This document shows, one piece after another, positions 1 to 11,460 of a stretch of DNA of 64,000 nt. The first letter of the stretch is position 1. Each line of letters opens with the position of its first letter. The notes below the pieces were generated by a model. It saw only the letters and a list, made by a program, of their open reading frames with translations. It was not told the origin of the DNA and did no database searches. The translations under genes and the position numbers were made by a program. The stretch covers positions 310,001 through 374,000 of the forward strand of contig VSJF01000009.1 in the NCBI GenBank assembly GCA_009739215.1. Direction: 5' to 3'. This DNA comes from Floccularia luteovirens (Eukaryota; Basidiomycota; Agaricomycetes; Agaricales; Squamanitaceae).

Positions 1-261
1 GGATAAGACGCGAAGGAGATGCACTAGATGAACCAAGTTAATTTGCAGAGAGACGTAACATATTTTTATTTGCCTTGGAAGTTCTTCGCAAACAATGACA
101 AAGTAGAAATTACTTTCTCCAGGCTTGCCTACTCAAATTAAGAAAGATTGTTGACTTATCGACCTCTGCTCTATTCAACGACATATCTTTAAGAGTAGTG
201 AATTAGGAATACAAATGTCACTGTACATGTAGGAGGAGTAAGACCAAAATCATCCGAAGAA

Positions 262-792
262 TCAATCTTCTTCTGAGCTGGACATTTCGCCAGGTGGAAG
301 TCGTTCATTCGTATCATTTCTATCGTAGATGATGAAATGATCATCTCTCTTGCGAACATCAAAGTTAGACCCGTCGAACCAGCACCGAGTAGCCATAACA
401 TAGATAGAATGTCGATCATTGCTGCCCAGGGGAGTGTTTTCACGGAAGACAAAGTCACGCCATACATAGACAAACCGAGTGAAAAATCCAGCAGCAATGG
501 AAAAGCCCAAGAAAGGATAGTAGCAAACAACAGTCCCGAGTAGCAGTAAAAAGATCATACAATGTTGCATTCCGCAATCTGCCCAATAGGCAAAGCGATG
601 AATCCCGTGACGAGCAGGTAGGTATCCCATTTGGAACGTGATGACTCCCAGGAAGTCGGGGAATAACAACATAGAACCTCCAACAGCAGAACACCAAGGT
701 AGGAATAAAACAATTCGCACCATAAGTGAGGCAAGAGATAGAAACGAAAGGTCGAGGTTCCAAGTTACAGTTGTGTCACCTTCCATTGTCAA
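262..792 (-). CDS. Unrecognised hydrophobic multi-pass ORF
   Basis: An open frame of 176 codons encodes several hydrophobic stretches (residues about 15-55, 80-110) followed by a hydrophilic acidic tail rich in Ser, Glu and Asp. That pattern fits a small membrane protein. A second frame over 189-530 is also hydrophobic (FSLGLSMYGVT, ILSMLWLLGAG), so an intron may join the two frames. I found no clear splice solution. I do not recognise a family. It could be a diverged member of the DUF6534-like family found elsewhere in the window, but the diagnostic Arg-Tyr-Pro and Ala-Asp motifs are absent. The start at 792 is only the first in-frame ATG. Confidence 0.3.
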   Translation of the reverse strand: MTMEGDTTVTWNLDLSFLSLASLMVRIVLFLPWCSAVGGSMLLFPDFLGVITFQMGYLPARHGIHRFAYWADCGMQHCMIFLLLLGTVVCYYPFLGFSIAAGFFTRFVYVWRDFVFRENTPLGSNDRHSIYVMATRCWFDGSNFDVRKRDDHFIIYDRNDTNERLPPGEMSSSEED

Positions 793-2507
793 GACGGCTG
801 AATCAAAAATGAGTTTAGTACACGATATGGATTAGGATTAGACAGTCCAGGGTTAAGCGAAATACAACAATGTGCGATATGAAGTTAACTCACAATCAAC
901 CGGGAGATATACATCCTCGATTTTCTTGTCAATTGAGATTGGTTTGTTTGGGAGAGTATAGAAACTCTGAAATAACCAAATTTGTAGTAGTATCGGGTCA
1001 TTATCCCTGGGCGACTTTGCATATAATTATGAACTCACATTCATCCTCTGTCTCCCAGCTAATCCTCCTTCAGATTCGGATGAAATGAAACATTTCTCAT
1101 CCTAACAAGAGCGCATATATAATCAAAAGTTGAGGATATGGGTCTTATCTCACTTTAAGATCACAAAGGTCATTCCCTTGTAGTTCATCCGGACTTTGCG
1201 CGACTTCTGCGCAATAAGGGGGAGAAACCCTCGGCCAAATAGAACTTGAAACGCTATGTCGAATACCAAAATAGCCGACCGCATTATCGTTCTTTTTCGC
1301 TGTGTGCAGTTTTGTATATATGTTCTGTATGGGCTGGAGGTTTTCATCCACGGGTGTAGTCAAGCTGGACGTAAAAGGTGAATCGTCCGTCTCTGCGGAC
1401 GTGTTTCGGTAAAGTTCACGGTCAAAATCCTAATATAATCAGTAAAGAGAAATACAGCTGGCTGATTATCCCTTACTGTTTTGTTGCTCGGAGGATATGT
1501 GGCCATTCTATATACTTTTTGCTTGTGGAATATGGGAATCAAAGTTTCGCGCGACCGTGGTGGACTTGTACAACCATTACATAATTAGCATAGTGGTTCT
1601 GACGTTCAACCTTAAAAATCGTTGTCGCTTAGTTCATATCTCAAGACAAACAGTTGAAAGAAGACTATGCGTCGAGGCCGCCCCCCAGAGTGCTGAGGCA
1701 GTCGCTTGGGACTTTGGTAGGGTCTGCCACACTGCTTGCGAGTAAGCGTACTTACTAAAATAATAATTCATTGCTGAAGATGGTTGGTCACCAATAAGTG
1801 GAACTACCTCGGATTGCGGATTCCGCTCCTATGCACAGTCAACGGTGTTCCTAGTCCATTACAACTTGGACTTACTCTAGGCCCGAAACTGAACCACATC
1901 ATCTCATGGTGTCACCACTTGTCATAATTGGTTTGCGATTGTGGTCCTGCTTTTACGGTCTTCTCAATAGTACGTCCCCGCAAGAGTATGGTCATGTCGA
2001 GTTCAATTCCATCCTCAGCCCCCTTTGTGATCCTGGATGCAATGGTCAACGCTCCATGCATTCCATGCGGGATTGATATACATATCTTCGGCCGGACTAC
2101 AGTTAGAACGACAGGCAACATCAAGGAGCTTCAACCTCATACAATTCGCTTCTTTGTGAGCGCAAAACATTTGATCTGTACCAATTCGGCATCATATCCG
2201 TTTTTGGCGGATAAGGATCGACACTTGGATATACATGAGTCCCTATTTGTAGGAAGCCCACCTGATTGGATTCGTTGAACCCCTCTGTTTGATGTACAGT
2301 ATAACGTGATCAAATAACTTTGGCCTTTCATTGGACAGGTGGGGACATGGTGACATCTGTCAAGAATAATCATTTTTGATGGGTTTCTAGGCATGCTTCG
2401 TCCGAACGGCGCATGTGAGAGGATATAATCTTATAACTTTTGACTCCCAAGAAGTATTGCTTGGTAAGTTTTTCTTTAACTTGATTACCGCCACCTCCTC
2501 CAACCTC
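793..2507. other. Intergenic, no supported gene
   Basis: There are short overlapping open frames on both strands but no recognisable domain. The most coding-like part is 1912-2278, which is open on both strands: 70 codons on minus and 116 codons on plus. Neither translation matches a family I know. No tRNA boxes or repeats were noticed. Confidence 0.4.
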
Positions 2508-4135
2508 ATGGATGCTGAACCACTCAAGCAGATGCACGTTTCTTTTCAACCACTGAGAACTACGTTCATTTCAATGCTTTTCGCAACTTTCATTTCTACA
2601 ATGTGAATATAATGTTACTTCATACATCCGCATTCGACGCATCAGGGGATGAGAACAATAATTACCCCCCTTATACTGATGATTTGTTTTCCAGGCTTTT
2701 TGGACTGACAACACATCAAACATACCGTTATTTTCACTTTTATTATCGCGGTAGGTTATCATTAAAGTGCTTCGTACGTTTCTTCTCATATTATTACACT
2801 ATCCCTACTCACAACGTGGCACATAGGTAGTCTTTCTTTGGTACTACTCCGAGGAGACGTTCCATCAAAATCCCATATCCTGATTTTGTATTCTAGGATT
2901 CTCGATATACTTCATGTTGTTTCATGCATATATGGCAGGTCAGCTAATCCACAAATATCCACAACAATTTACAATGACAAAGTACCAGCTATTTTTATAC
3001 AATCCTTTGTCATGCGAATATTTTTGACCTTAACAAGATGGGGTGGTGTGTGCATTTCCACTTCTCATCAGATTATGCTTGTTGATGAGAAGAAATTCTC
3101 AAAGGTGGTCGATTGTAAGGTTTATCTGAATATAATCATTTGATAGTTCTAATAGGGCTGGCCTGAAGACCGTGATATTCGATACGGTAATCCCAGTCAT
3201 TTCAATAACGGTATCACATCTTCGTTAAATGATGTTTTGAGTCAGATATTTGTCGAACCTGCAACGAGTTGGTGAGATCTTCCTACACCTCCATAGATCC
3301 TGTCATTTAACGTCATTAATAAAGTTTCTACATTTGGAGGCTACAAGCTTGTATGTGGAGATTCCATCGTTTCCGAAGATATTTGTTGTTAAATCCAATC
3401 GCAGTTACGAAAAAACGGAATGCCGTTGTGATGGCTTTGGTATGCTCTATTCCATTTGTTTGCTTACCTTTGATGTTGACATCAGAGTCAAAGATTGCGT
3501 TATTGGCTGTCCGTTTTGGTATGATTTAGGGCTATAAATAAATATTCTAGCATGATAATCGTTAAATCTTTTACTTAGGCATCGCTCTTGGTAAGATTAC
3601 AAATGTTTTTCTGAATAATTCTATCTGATATCTAATTCTTTAGCATCATCTATCAAAATGTCAGTTTACTCCATAATCCTGTAGCACTTACTTACGTTAT
3701 AATGTTACTCTCCAGTGTCTTGTTACAAAGCTTCAGCAATTTGCGGCAAACTAAAGTAATCTGTTGTTGATATTACTTCACGTTGAGTGGATACTAACAT
3801 ATTTCGTTTCCGGAAAGTGGGTCTTCACATCAGGACTTGTTCTCAATGTCACGCTAGATATTGCAGTGACTGTAATCATGGCATGGAACTTATACAAAAG
3901 CAGAACAGGTTTTCACCAGTCAGTTTGTCTTTCAAAGAAAACAAGGTCCTTGCTCAGTAATGTAATTATATAGGACAGACTCGATGATTGATGTATTGAT
4001 CTTGTATAATATAAATACAGAAGCACTAACAAGGTCTCTAATCTTTCTACATACTCACACAAAACTGATTAATTTCTCAGCCATGCTAATGCTACTTGTT
4101 TGATTTTCGTACGGAAAAATTCCTCAAGCTTCTAA
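2508..4135 (+). CDS. DUF6534-like multi-pass membrane protein, apparently complete
   Basis: The function of this basidiomycete family is unknown; members are multi-helix membrane proteins. Exon 1 starts at ATG 2508 and ends at about 2602. Splicing to 2695 restores a first helix running into LFGLTTHQTYRYF, the family's 'G-x-x-x-x-Q-x-Y-x-Y-F' signature. Later exons give VVFLWILDILHVVSCIYG, then KVPAIFIQSFVMRIF, then a helix with LDIAVTVIMAWNLYKSRTGF (about 3825-3915). A final part gives TDSMIDVLILYNINT from about 3974 and a tail ending CLIFVRKNSSSF with stop TAA at 4133-4135. Each junction has GT...AG signals. The middle exons between 3040 and 3780 are not fully resolved. Homologous 3' sequence lies at 27.74-28.04 kb. 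The left end of the H1 retrotransposon is less than 300 bp downstream. Confidence 0.55.
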
Positions 4136-4410
4136 ATAACACTTTAATCATATGGCAACACTAGATAGTAACCTTGAATAACCTTGTTTATCTAGGTCTT
4201 TTCATGATTCTCTTCAAGTGTAGGTACTTCAGGCTAATACAAAGCAACACACTGATATGTAAATCCTAGTTTAGGTTTATGCTCACACAGCTAGAATGGA
4301 GTTGGTATATCTTCTGAATCAAACATCAGGCTATAAAGTATCTAGATTAAACTCAAGGAAGTATATTCTCACATGATGTTATGACTCAATATCAATTCAA
4401 CTTGATACAT

Positions 4411-4833
4411 TGTTGAGCAGTGCCTGTCACACTACAGTGATAGGAACTATCTTACCTGGGGTTCTTACTGTTGCTTAGAGGGGCTGTACTACTGACTACT
4501 ACCAAGTAAATTGGACAAAGTATATTGATGTTACTACTCTGTATATATACATTATAGTCATGGCTGTGTAATACCTAATGTAGTTACCAGCATGTACATG
4601 AAACACCTCGTGTCTACTCCAGGTAGGACATGAGTCATACATGTTCCATAACATGAGTCATACACATGTCTGCAGTAAGCTCTAGAATGCTCTAGACTGT
4701 GTGTGTCATTACATCTTAGTCATTATACTGGTGTGACCTTATCTTATCTTATCAGGATCTACAACACATGACTGATGAGCACATGACTAATCACATGACT
4801 ACTAATCTATCACATGGAGTTGCTGTCGCAACA
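4411..4833 (-). repeat. 3' LTR of H1 (family A)
   Basis: This is a 423-bp LTR that begins TGTTGAGCAG and ends CGCAACA on the plus strand. It is followed at 4834-4845 by CACCCCCTCACT, which on the coding strand is a purine tract (AGTGAGGGGGTG) directly before the 3' LTR, as expected for the polypurine tract. It differs from the 23525-23945 LTR at very roughly 4% of sites by eye, nearly all of them transitions. Confidence 0.9.
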
Positions 4834-4899
4834 CACCCCCTCACTAAGTGCAGCTATTTCAAGTGCACTTGGTGGACCGTCTAAGCGAGAAACTCAAGC

Positions 4900-5573
4900 T
4901 TTAGATTAGTACGGCATTTAACAAATAATTTGTGAGATAGAGGCTTTGTTAGCATATCTGCAGGGTTGTTGACCTCTTCAACGAAATAAACCTCGACCTT
5001 CCAGTTTTTGATACACTCTCATATATAGTGATACCAGATGTCAATATGCTTTGTGTGCCTTTCAGCGACAGGATTACTGGCTATAAAATTTGTGCCTTGG
5101 TTATCCATGTAGATGGGTATTGGTTTTACAAAGGGTAAACCTATCTCATCAAAGACATTTATCATCCACATTAGCTGGTGGCAACAATCAGAGCCTGCCA
5201 TGTATTCTGCTTCTGTGGAGCTTAAGGCAACAGTTTTTTGTCAACGGCTTTGCCATGCAACGACTGCCCTGTAGCTAGCATCATGTAGAATCCTGTATGG
5301 GACTTACAGGATATTTCATCACTGGCCCAATCAGAATCTGTGTATGCAAATAACCCTTTGCTAGACTTGCCTTTGTAGACAATTTTATAGTCCTGAGTAC
5401 TGACCAAGTACCTCATTATGTGTTTTGCTTTATTAACATGGTCTTGCATTGGGTTCACAGAGAAAGTGCTAAGATGGATTATGCTATATGTGATATCTGG
5501 TCGAGTTCCAATCATAAGGTATAGCAAACTCCCTATGATTTGTTGAAACTCTGAGTGCAGCTGTGGAGTACAC
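4900..5573 (-). pseudogene. H1 pol remnant: end of reverse transcriptase and RNase H
   Basis: Minus-strand reading gives SEFQQIIGSLLYLMIGTRPDITYS, then YTDSDWASDEISCKSHTGF, then MAGSDCCHQLMWM and YMDNQGTNFIASNPVAERHTKHIDI. These are the copia connection and RNase H regions and match E2 at 13534-14220 closely. A frameshift/deletion in the segment equivalent to 'AKGIVAWQSRRQKT' of E2 breaks the frame near 5222-5275. The fragment stops at the insertion site of the gag-only element; the same reading resumes at 11466. Confidence 0.85.
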
Positions 5574-5578
5574 AGACC

Positions 5579-5953
5579 TGTTGAGCAGCCATGTGTGCAA
5601 GACACAGTGGAGGAACTCAAAGTCTTACCTTGTGCTTACTTAGATCACACCTTACGGGTTAGTTACTAACTACTACCTATAGAATAGGACTAGGGATCTA
5701 TTCGCATAAGAGTGTCCTTATATACAGTTCTAGCTGTATGTACATATTTGCATAAAGGGTCCGTGCTATGTCCGTCATAGTCACATGTCTACTTCATAGA
5801 ACCTTGTAGAAAGTTATAGAACATGCTTAGTCATACTGCACGTGATGCATAGGGCATATGTGAGTGTAGTCATGTGACATATCATCTGACATATCATCTG
5901 ACTCATCACCTGACGAATTATGTAATCCATCATGTGATTGTGCTGACGCAACA
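5579..5953 (-). repeat. 3' LTR of gag-only element (family B)
   Basis: This 375-bp LTR starts TGTTGAGCAGCC and ends GACGCAACA. It is identical to 11086-11460 by eye. It is preceded by the target duplication AGACC at 5574-5578 and followed by the purine tract complement CACCCCTTCACT at 5954-5965. Confidence 0.93.
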
Positions 5954-8900
5954 CACCCCTTCACTTAGTACACTATGTGATGAGATAACTCGAATCATTT
6001 AGGTTCTAAGTGGATACTTAAAAAGTATAAAGTCAGCAACCAGATCACCTAAGCTTAGTGCTACTAATCTGCGATTGAATCAGCAAGATGAGCATATACG
6101 AGCATTTGGATATTTCGAAGTGCAACCGGGTAAAAGGATGCATACCAAGTCTGCGAATATATTCAAGCAAGGTGCGAAGTATTTCAGCGACCTGCGAATG
6201 TAGCTTCAAGCAGAGCTGCTTTGTGTTTTATCAAGCAAGTGCGATCAAATCAGCAGTGCGATAGTCCAGGGAGCAGTAAGTGGTGCTTCACTCTTAGAGA
6301 AAAGATAAATAAGACAATGGAAAGCGATGTAATCAGCTTAATCCATTGAATGGAAACTCAATACCAAGTTTGCGATTTCTGCGACAAAGTCAAGCAAGAA
6401 TTCAAGCAAGTCAGCACCTGTTTGGGCGACCTTAGTAGAGAATCAGGGGTGCACTTTTATTTTTGTCAGCAGATGCGCTAAGAGCAGCAATCGCGACTTC
6501 ATGTTGAAAGGCTAAAACTCATTGGAAATGGGGCTTACAAGGATTATGGACCTCCAATGCCCTGTATGTTTTGATACATTTCTTAAAATCTGCAGCTAGA
6601 TTTGACCCTAGTATTATCGGGTGTTATCTCGAGTATTGACTAGATTTCAACTCGTTGTTTTATAGTTTTTAGCGCTGATTTGCTATATTGTTTTTAAAGT
6701 CTTTCCAGATTGGATATAGCTTTTACCAATAAGACTTGATTTCAAGATTTTCTAAGGTGGTCTAGAGAGACGAGATAAATCTCAAACAATTAAGTGAGCC
6801 ATTCAACACCGCTGATGGTGGAGACGGAGTAACGTCATCGGCATCAATCTCAATCTAGGTCTTATAGATCTTTACTTTCTGATTCTCTTAACTTCTTGTT
6901 TATGAGTCTAGGAGAAGACTCAATGTCTGGATAATTAAGTCATAGTCAGCAACCTCTCATGGGCGACAAGACAGACATGTTTGTACTAGATTATGAGAGT
7001 CAAGATCTCATCAATAATCTATCAAGTATTTCTTTTGTGCTAGTAATGAGCTGCATAAAGATTTACTTCTTTTGTGTCCTTGACATCATATCTTTTGATT
7101 TCTTCTAGCATATCTTAGAAGTTTAGTAGCTTCTTCGAATTGCGAGATATCTGGTGATAGAGTCATGCAATTGTTGTAACCATCGGACATAGTTACTTGC
7201 ATCATTCGTTCTTCTTATCATCCTCAACCTTGGTGTAGGTATTTTATCCAGTAAACATTGCGTTCGAGCAAGAATAGAGTAGTGTGAATTTCTCTATCTG
7301 CATCAAGAACTAATGACTTAGATTTGCATAAAAATGGTGTGAACCAAATGGTGGAAATATCGACGATGCAAAGCTTTAATTATCGCGCTTAGAGCTGCGA
7401 GTGCAAAGTCTGTTCACCCCTCATCCTGAGCTAGTAGGCTCATTGTGAATACAAAATCCATCTCCTAGTGATATTATCAGGGAGTCAACATTTAGTATGA
7501 GCAAGGTTGGCCGGAAAGGACAGGATGCTGTTTCTTTGCCTATTTCCAGAGTGGTTTTGCTGGAAATTCCTTGTCAATGGACTCTGAAACCTGAATCCAG
7601 TAATAAAACCAGAGGTTTTATGCGACCATATCATTAATCACTTTCATGACTAGGGAGCTTTTTATGTCTCAACCAGATTATTCTAGCAAAGTGTGAAAGT
7701 GTTTCAGCGACTTGCGAATTTTATCTATATCTGCAGCTTGGTATAGCGCTGATATTCCTGTTTGGGAGACTAAAGTGGATAGGAGTCTCGTCAGACTCTC
7801 CTATGGATTAGGATGTTGGTGTCCTTGAGACTAATTGGGAGAATTTTTTGTGACAAGTAATATTTTAGTCTGCAATCAACTAAGTTCTCAACCAATTGTC
7901 TTAGATATTTCCCTAAGTTTAATGTTTGGATATCGGAATTAATAGATAATCGAATGTTTGTGAGAGGGCGAGATAACTCAAAGCCATCACGGGTGGATCT
8001 TATCTTATGATGTAAATTTGCTCGTTTCAGATTTGGATTTTTTAAGTGAGAGTTATTGTCGTGGATTTGCTTTTTAGGGCAATAGTCCATATCTCCATTT
8101 CTGGGTGTTCAAAAATCGTCATCAACTCTTTTTGAGTGATTAAATCATCTGCAATTAACAGAGAGACAATAGTTGAATCCACTTCAATAAAATTTGAGGT
8201 AGAAAGAATTTCCGATCTTAACCATTTAGATTTAGATCATTTAAAGTAACTATGACTTCCATCAGTATATGGATATGAAGTATGGGCGATACGCTAGGAC
8301 ACTTAAGTCTTCTGGTCGATTTATACGCTGCCAAAATTGCGCAAGAAATGCAGCAATCCAGTGATACTGTGTCTACAAGTTATGCATCGAATGGTGGTCA
8401 CCCCTTTCACCGATCAGCAAAGTATTGGTTCATTTCGTAATACACCCCTTCAAATAGATGAATGCGATAGGCAGCTTGGTATAGCGCCACAAGCATGAGA
8501 CTAATTGTAGTCATCAAGGGAGAGATTCTACTTTGATACTTGCGATAATGAAATCTGCATAAATGTCGGTATAGTTGACCAACGCAGAAGCTGTGTTTCA
8601 AGCTTGGGAAGGAAAGTCTTACATTTTTAGCTTTCCCCAGAGCAATACTGTGACAGAATGGATGATCTGTTCCAATTCTAAAGGTGTGGATTTTCATCTG
8701 TGCTCAAACACTCTCGGAGTCTCTATAGTAGAGAATCCAATCGTCTATGATAAAGTCATCAACCATGATAATGGGAGACAATCTCTACTATATAATATAG
8801 GAGATATCAATGAGCAATGGAATGTTTGCGCTTAAAGCAGCATCACCATTATGAATTTCACCAATGTTAGATAAAGAAAGCATACTTTTATATTTCTGCG

Positions 8901-9330
8901 ACTACGTCAAGCAAGAAAGAGACATGCCATGTTATCATTGATATACTCTCGTTTTTCAACTGAGAGAACTCTTTGAGAGCAAGTAGCGGCTCAATCATTG
9001 AGTAGAAAAGGATCTTCTTTGAGATCAACTTCCCTTTATCACTTCGCTTATTCAGCGGTATAACTACTTGTGACGAGTCAGTCTGGATAATAGTTCTCAA
9101 GCAAGTTCTTTTTGGATAAAACTGCGATAACTATTAGGTACTTCGGAGCTAGTGTTATGCTTCAACAAAGTCCATATTATTCATTTATGTGACTTAATCT
9201 AAAAAGATCTCTAACAATTATAAGAATCGGAGCTCTCTGCTTTTCCCAATCTTTTAGCATCATTAAACAAAGTCTTATCATTAAACAAAGGATATATGTG
9301 ACAAGGTAAAAAATCTGCCCAGTTACTGCT
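5954..9330. other. Non-coding interior of the gag-only element
   Basis: There is no long ORF on either strand and no recognisable protease, integrase, reverse transcriptase or RNase H motif. Short words recur, such as TGCGAA, TGCGAT, CAAGCAAG and AGCGAC (dense at 6080-6500 and again near 7680-7760). A phrase of the form GCAGCTTGGTATAGCGC occurs near 7733 and near 8469. The segment may be a very diverged pol, a captured sequence, or cis-acting filler; the sequence alone does not decide. Confidence 0.6.
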
Positions 9331-9401
9331 AGCCGTTCAGATTACTCGCTGAAGAGGGCGCTGTAAGTCACGATCAACTTTGGATTACTTTGGAGCTTTT
9401 T

Positions 9402-10799
9402 TTAAGGAGGTACTTGCCTTTCACTCTCATTGCCGGCTTCCAGAGCATCTAGAACTCTTTCAATGCCTGCAGCTTGCGCAATCTGTTCATCAACTTCCAC
9501 CTCTGTCCAACCGTTAGCGGGACATGGATATTCCCGGTCCTCAACCTCCGAACCAAGGGATACACTATCACCTGAATCAGATCGTGCCAAATAATGCACT
9601 GGTTCAGGGGAGACGGTTCTTAGACGTTTGGCGGGCGGTTCACTTACCTCTTCCGGTACTTCTTCTCTTGTCGTAAAGGTAGAAGGTTCAACCCTCTCTC
9701 GTAACAGATAAGTCTCCTCATGAATTCGGAGATGTCTCGGCTGACGAGGAAGACCTTGAAGGTCTACAAGTTCCCTACTCCTCTTTAATGAAGGATATGG
9801 AGTTTCGGGATGCTTCAACGCCTGCGCTCCTGTGAAGGTGCTAGCAATGGGCGGAGCATAAAACTTGTGGGGATTTTCCCGGAGAAAGGAAGGCTTAGGG
9901 GTAGGAGCCGACCTCGGTGTCTCCAGACTACCCTCAAAGGATGAAGGGCCAGCTATGGCCTGACTACTACTCTGAGCAGTCATTCTTGCAGCAGGGGAGT
10001 GCGCTGTAACACTGTTTTTAGCTATTTGTTTTTCTTTCTCTCCACGAGTTTTCTTACCCCCTCGCTTGCGCTGCTTCTTCTTGTTTCCACCGTCTGGAGA
10101 GTCTTCTTTAGTGTTTGACGGTGTAGATGAGAGAAGTACAGGGTTGTTCGGGCGTGGTACTCTATGCGCTGATCCGCTCGAAGAGACCGAAGTCGTCTGA
10201 GCATCATAAAGATTTTGGACCGCAGCAGAAACGTCATGTAGGGTCAAGGTCTGCGCAGTGTATTTTTGCAGCAGCGTTGCTTTGACATTTTGCCAATGGG
10301 GTGGTACAGACGCCATAGCCCATAGGGCCTGCAATAATTCAGGGACGGTGAGGTTTTCATCAGCCAGTCTCCTAAACATCTTGCTAAGGCGGAAGAAATC
10401 TGCCTGAGGATCTCCACCACTGAGCTTGAAGAACTTTACGTCCTCCGCTAGCTTCAAAGTGGTGCTCAAGCTATGATCCTCGTACCGAGCAACTAACCAA
10501 GTCCACAAAGCACAACTAGAGACACAGCCGTCACGAGCGGCAAGCCAGTTTAGCTCAGGGGATAATCTCGACTTTATACTGCCTAATGCAGCGTCATTCT
10601 TGTCGTCCCATGTCTGCTGCAGTAGGATCATGGTCTCAGAGACCTTGTTTGGATCCTCTGGCGACGGACGACGGCGAGTTCCAGACACTATTGACCATAC
10701 TGCTGCATGTTGCAGATAGGTCGTCATAGCGCTTTTCCACTCAAGCCAACGCGCTCCAGCAAATACAAAGGAAACAGCTTCATATACAGTGTGTTGCAT
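9402..10799 (-). CDS. gag: Copia-type Gag of the gag-only element
   Basis: This 465-residue capsid protein would assemble virus-like particles and package element RNA. The N-terminal half has the copia Gag pattern: AVSFVFAGARWLEWKSAM at the start, AVWSIVSGTR, WTWLVARYEDHSLSTTLKLAEDVKFFKLSGGDP, and PELLQALWAMASVPPHWQNV. It parallels E2 Gag throughout. No CCHC zinc knuckle is visible. In its place is a strongly basic stretch at about residues 235-260 (NKKKQRKRGGKKTRGEKEK). The tail retains the acidic linker that joins Gag to protease in E2 (CPANGWTEVEVDEQIAQAAG) but stops at ERQVPP, exactly where E2 continues into pol. The frame is intact. Confidence 0.85.
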   Translation of the reverse strand: MQHTVYEAVSFVFAGARWLEWKSAMTTYLQHAAVWSIVSGTRRRPSPEDPNKVSETMILLQQTWDDKNDAALGSIKSRLSPELNWLAARDGCVSSCALWTWLVARYEDHSLSTTLKLAEDVKFFKLSGGDPQADFFRLSKMFRRLADENLTVPELLQALWAMASVPPHWQNVKATLLQKYTAQTLTLHDVSAAVQNLYDAQTTSVSSSGSAHRVPRPNNPVLLSSTPSNTKEDSPDGGNKKKQRKRGGKKTRGEKEKQIAKNSVTAHSPAARMTAQSSSQAIAGPSSFEGSLETPRSAPTPKPSFLRENPHKFYAPPIASTFTGAQALKHPETPYPSLKRSRELVDLQGLPRQPRHLRIHEETYLLRERVEPSTFTTREEVPEEVSEPPAKRLRTVSPEPVHYLARSDSGDSVSLGSEVEDREYPCPANGWTEVEVDEQIAQAAGIERVLDALEAGNESERQVPP

Positions 10800-11072
10800 G
10801 TTGTACTTGATAAAAGTTTGTTGTTGGCGAGCTACAAATTAATGTTGCATCAGCACAACGTTCAACTCAGTGTAAAGACACTGTCAAGACACATAAGGCT
10901 CGCATAGATTTATTGTCATGAACAACGTTCAGACTCAATCACTTGTAGAGTGGACAAGCCACCAATGCTTCTACCAATTAAGGGAGCATGGGGGAGTCAC
11001 TTCACAAGAGGTAAGAGCTTTAAGTCACCGTCATCATAGGCAGCGATGAACGCGCCATTGAGACTGACAACT

Positions 11073-11085
11073 GGGGCCCATAACC
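11073..11085 (-). promoter_or_regulatory. Primer-binding site, initiator tRNA-Met anticodon-arm type
   Basis: Directly inside the 5' LTR the coding strand reads GGTTATGGGCCCC. This is complementary to GGGCCCAUAACC, the anticodon arm of eukaryotic initiator tRNA-Met. Drosophila copia uses the same PBS core, primed by a half-tRNA. The same 13 bases are at 19001-19013 and 23512-23524. Confidence 0.8.
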
Positions 11086-11460
11086 TGTTGAGCAGCCATG
11101 TGTGCAAGACACAGTGGAGGAACTCAAAGTCTTACCTTGTGCTTACTTAGATCACACCTTACGGGTTAGTTACTAACTACTACCTATAGAATAGGACTAG
11201 GGATCTATTCGCATAAGAGTGTCCTTATATACAGTTCTAGCTGTATGTACATATTTGCATAAAGGGTCCGTGCTATGTCCGTCATAGTCACATGTCTACT
11301 TCATAGAACCTTGTAGAAAGTTATAGAACATGCTTAGTCATACTGCACGTGATGCATAGGGCATATGTGAGTGTAGTCATGTGACATATCATCTGACATA
11401 TCATCTGACTCATCACCTGACGAATTATGTAATCCATCATGTGATTGTGCTGACGCAACA
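11086..11460 (-). repeat. 5' LTR of gag-only element (family B)
   Basis: This 375-bp LTR is identical to 5579-5953 by eye. The target duplication AGACC follows at 11461-11465. Confidence 0.93.

Larger units (their letters stand above)
5579..11460 (-). mobile_element. Gag-only (TR-GAG-like) non-autonomous copia element with identical LTRs
   Basis: The element is 5882 bp, flanked by AGACC on both sides and inserted in H1 reverse transcriptase. Its two 375-bp LTRs are identical as far as I can compare, so the insertion is recent. Reading on minus, it has a 5' LTR, a primer-binding site, an intact 465-codon gag ORF, then about 3.4 kb without recognisable pol, a purine tract (5954-5965) and a 3' LTR. 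Homology to autonomous E2 continues only a short way past gag, to about 9330, and is then lost. This architecture resembles the TR-GAG elements described in plants. Mobilisation would need pol proteins supplied by another copia copy. Confidence 0.88.

Noticed and set aside
7791..8090. 99-codon minus-strand frame inside the gag-only element
   Set aside because: No pol or gag motif, low-complexity composition, and no counterpart in E2; taken as chance.
8407..8697. Possible reverse-transcriptase remnant (LVALYQAAYRI resembling AIYGLKQAAL)
   Set aside because: Only a few residues agree and neighbouring RT motifs are absent; too weak to claim pol remains.
10707..10907. Plus-strand frame at the start of gag
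   Set aside because: Antisense shadow of the gag ORF and its leader.
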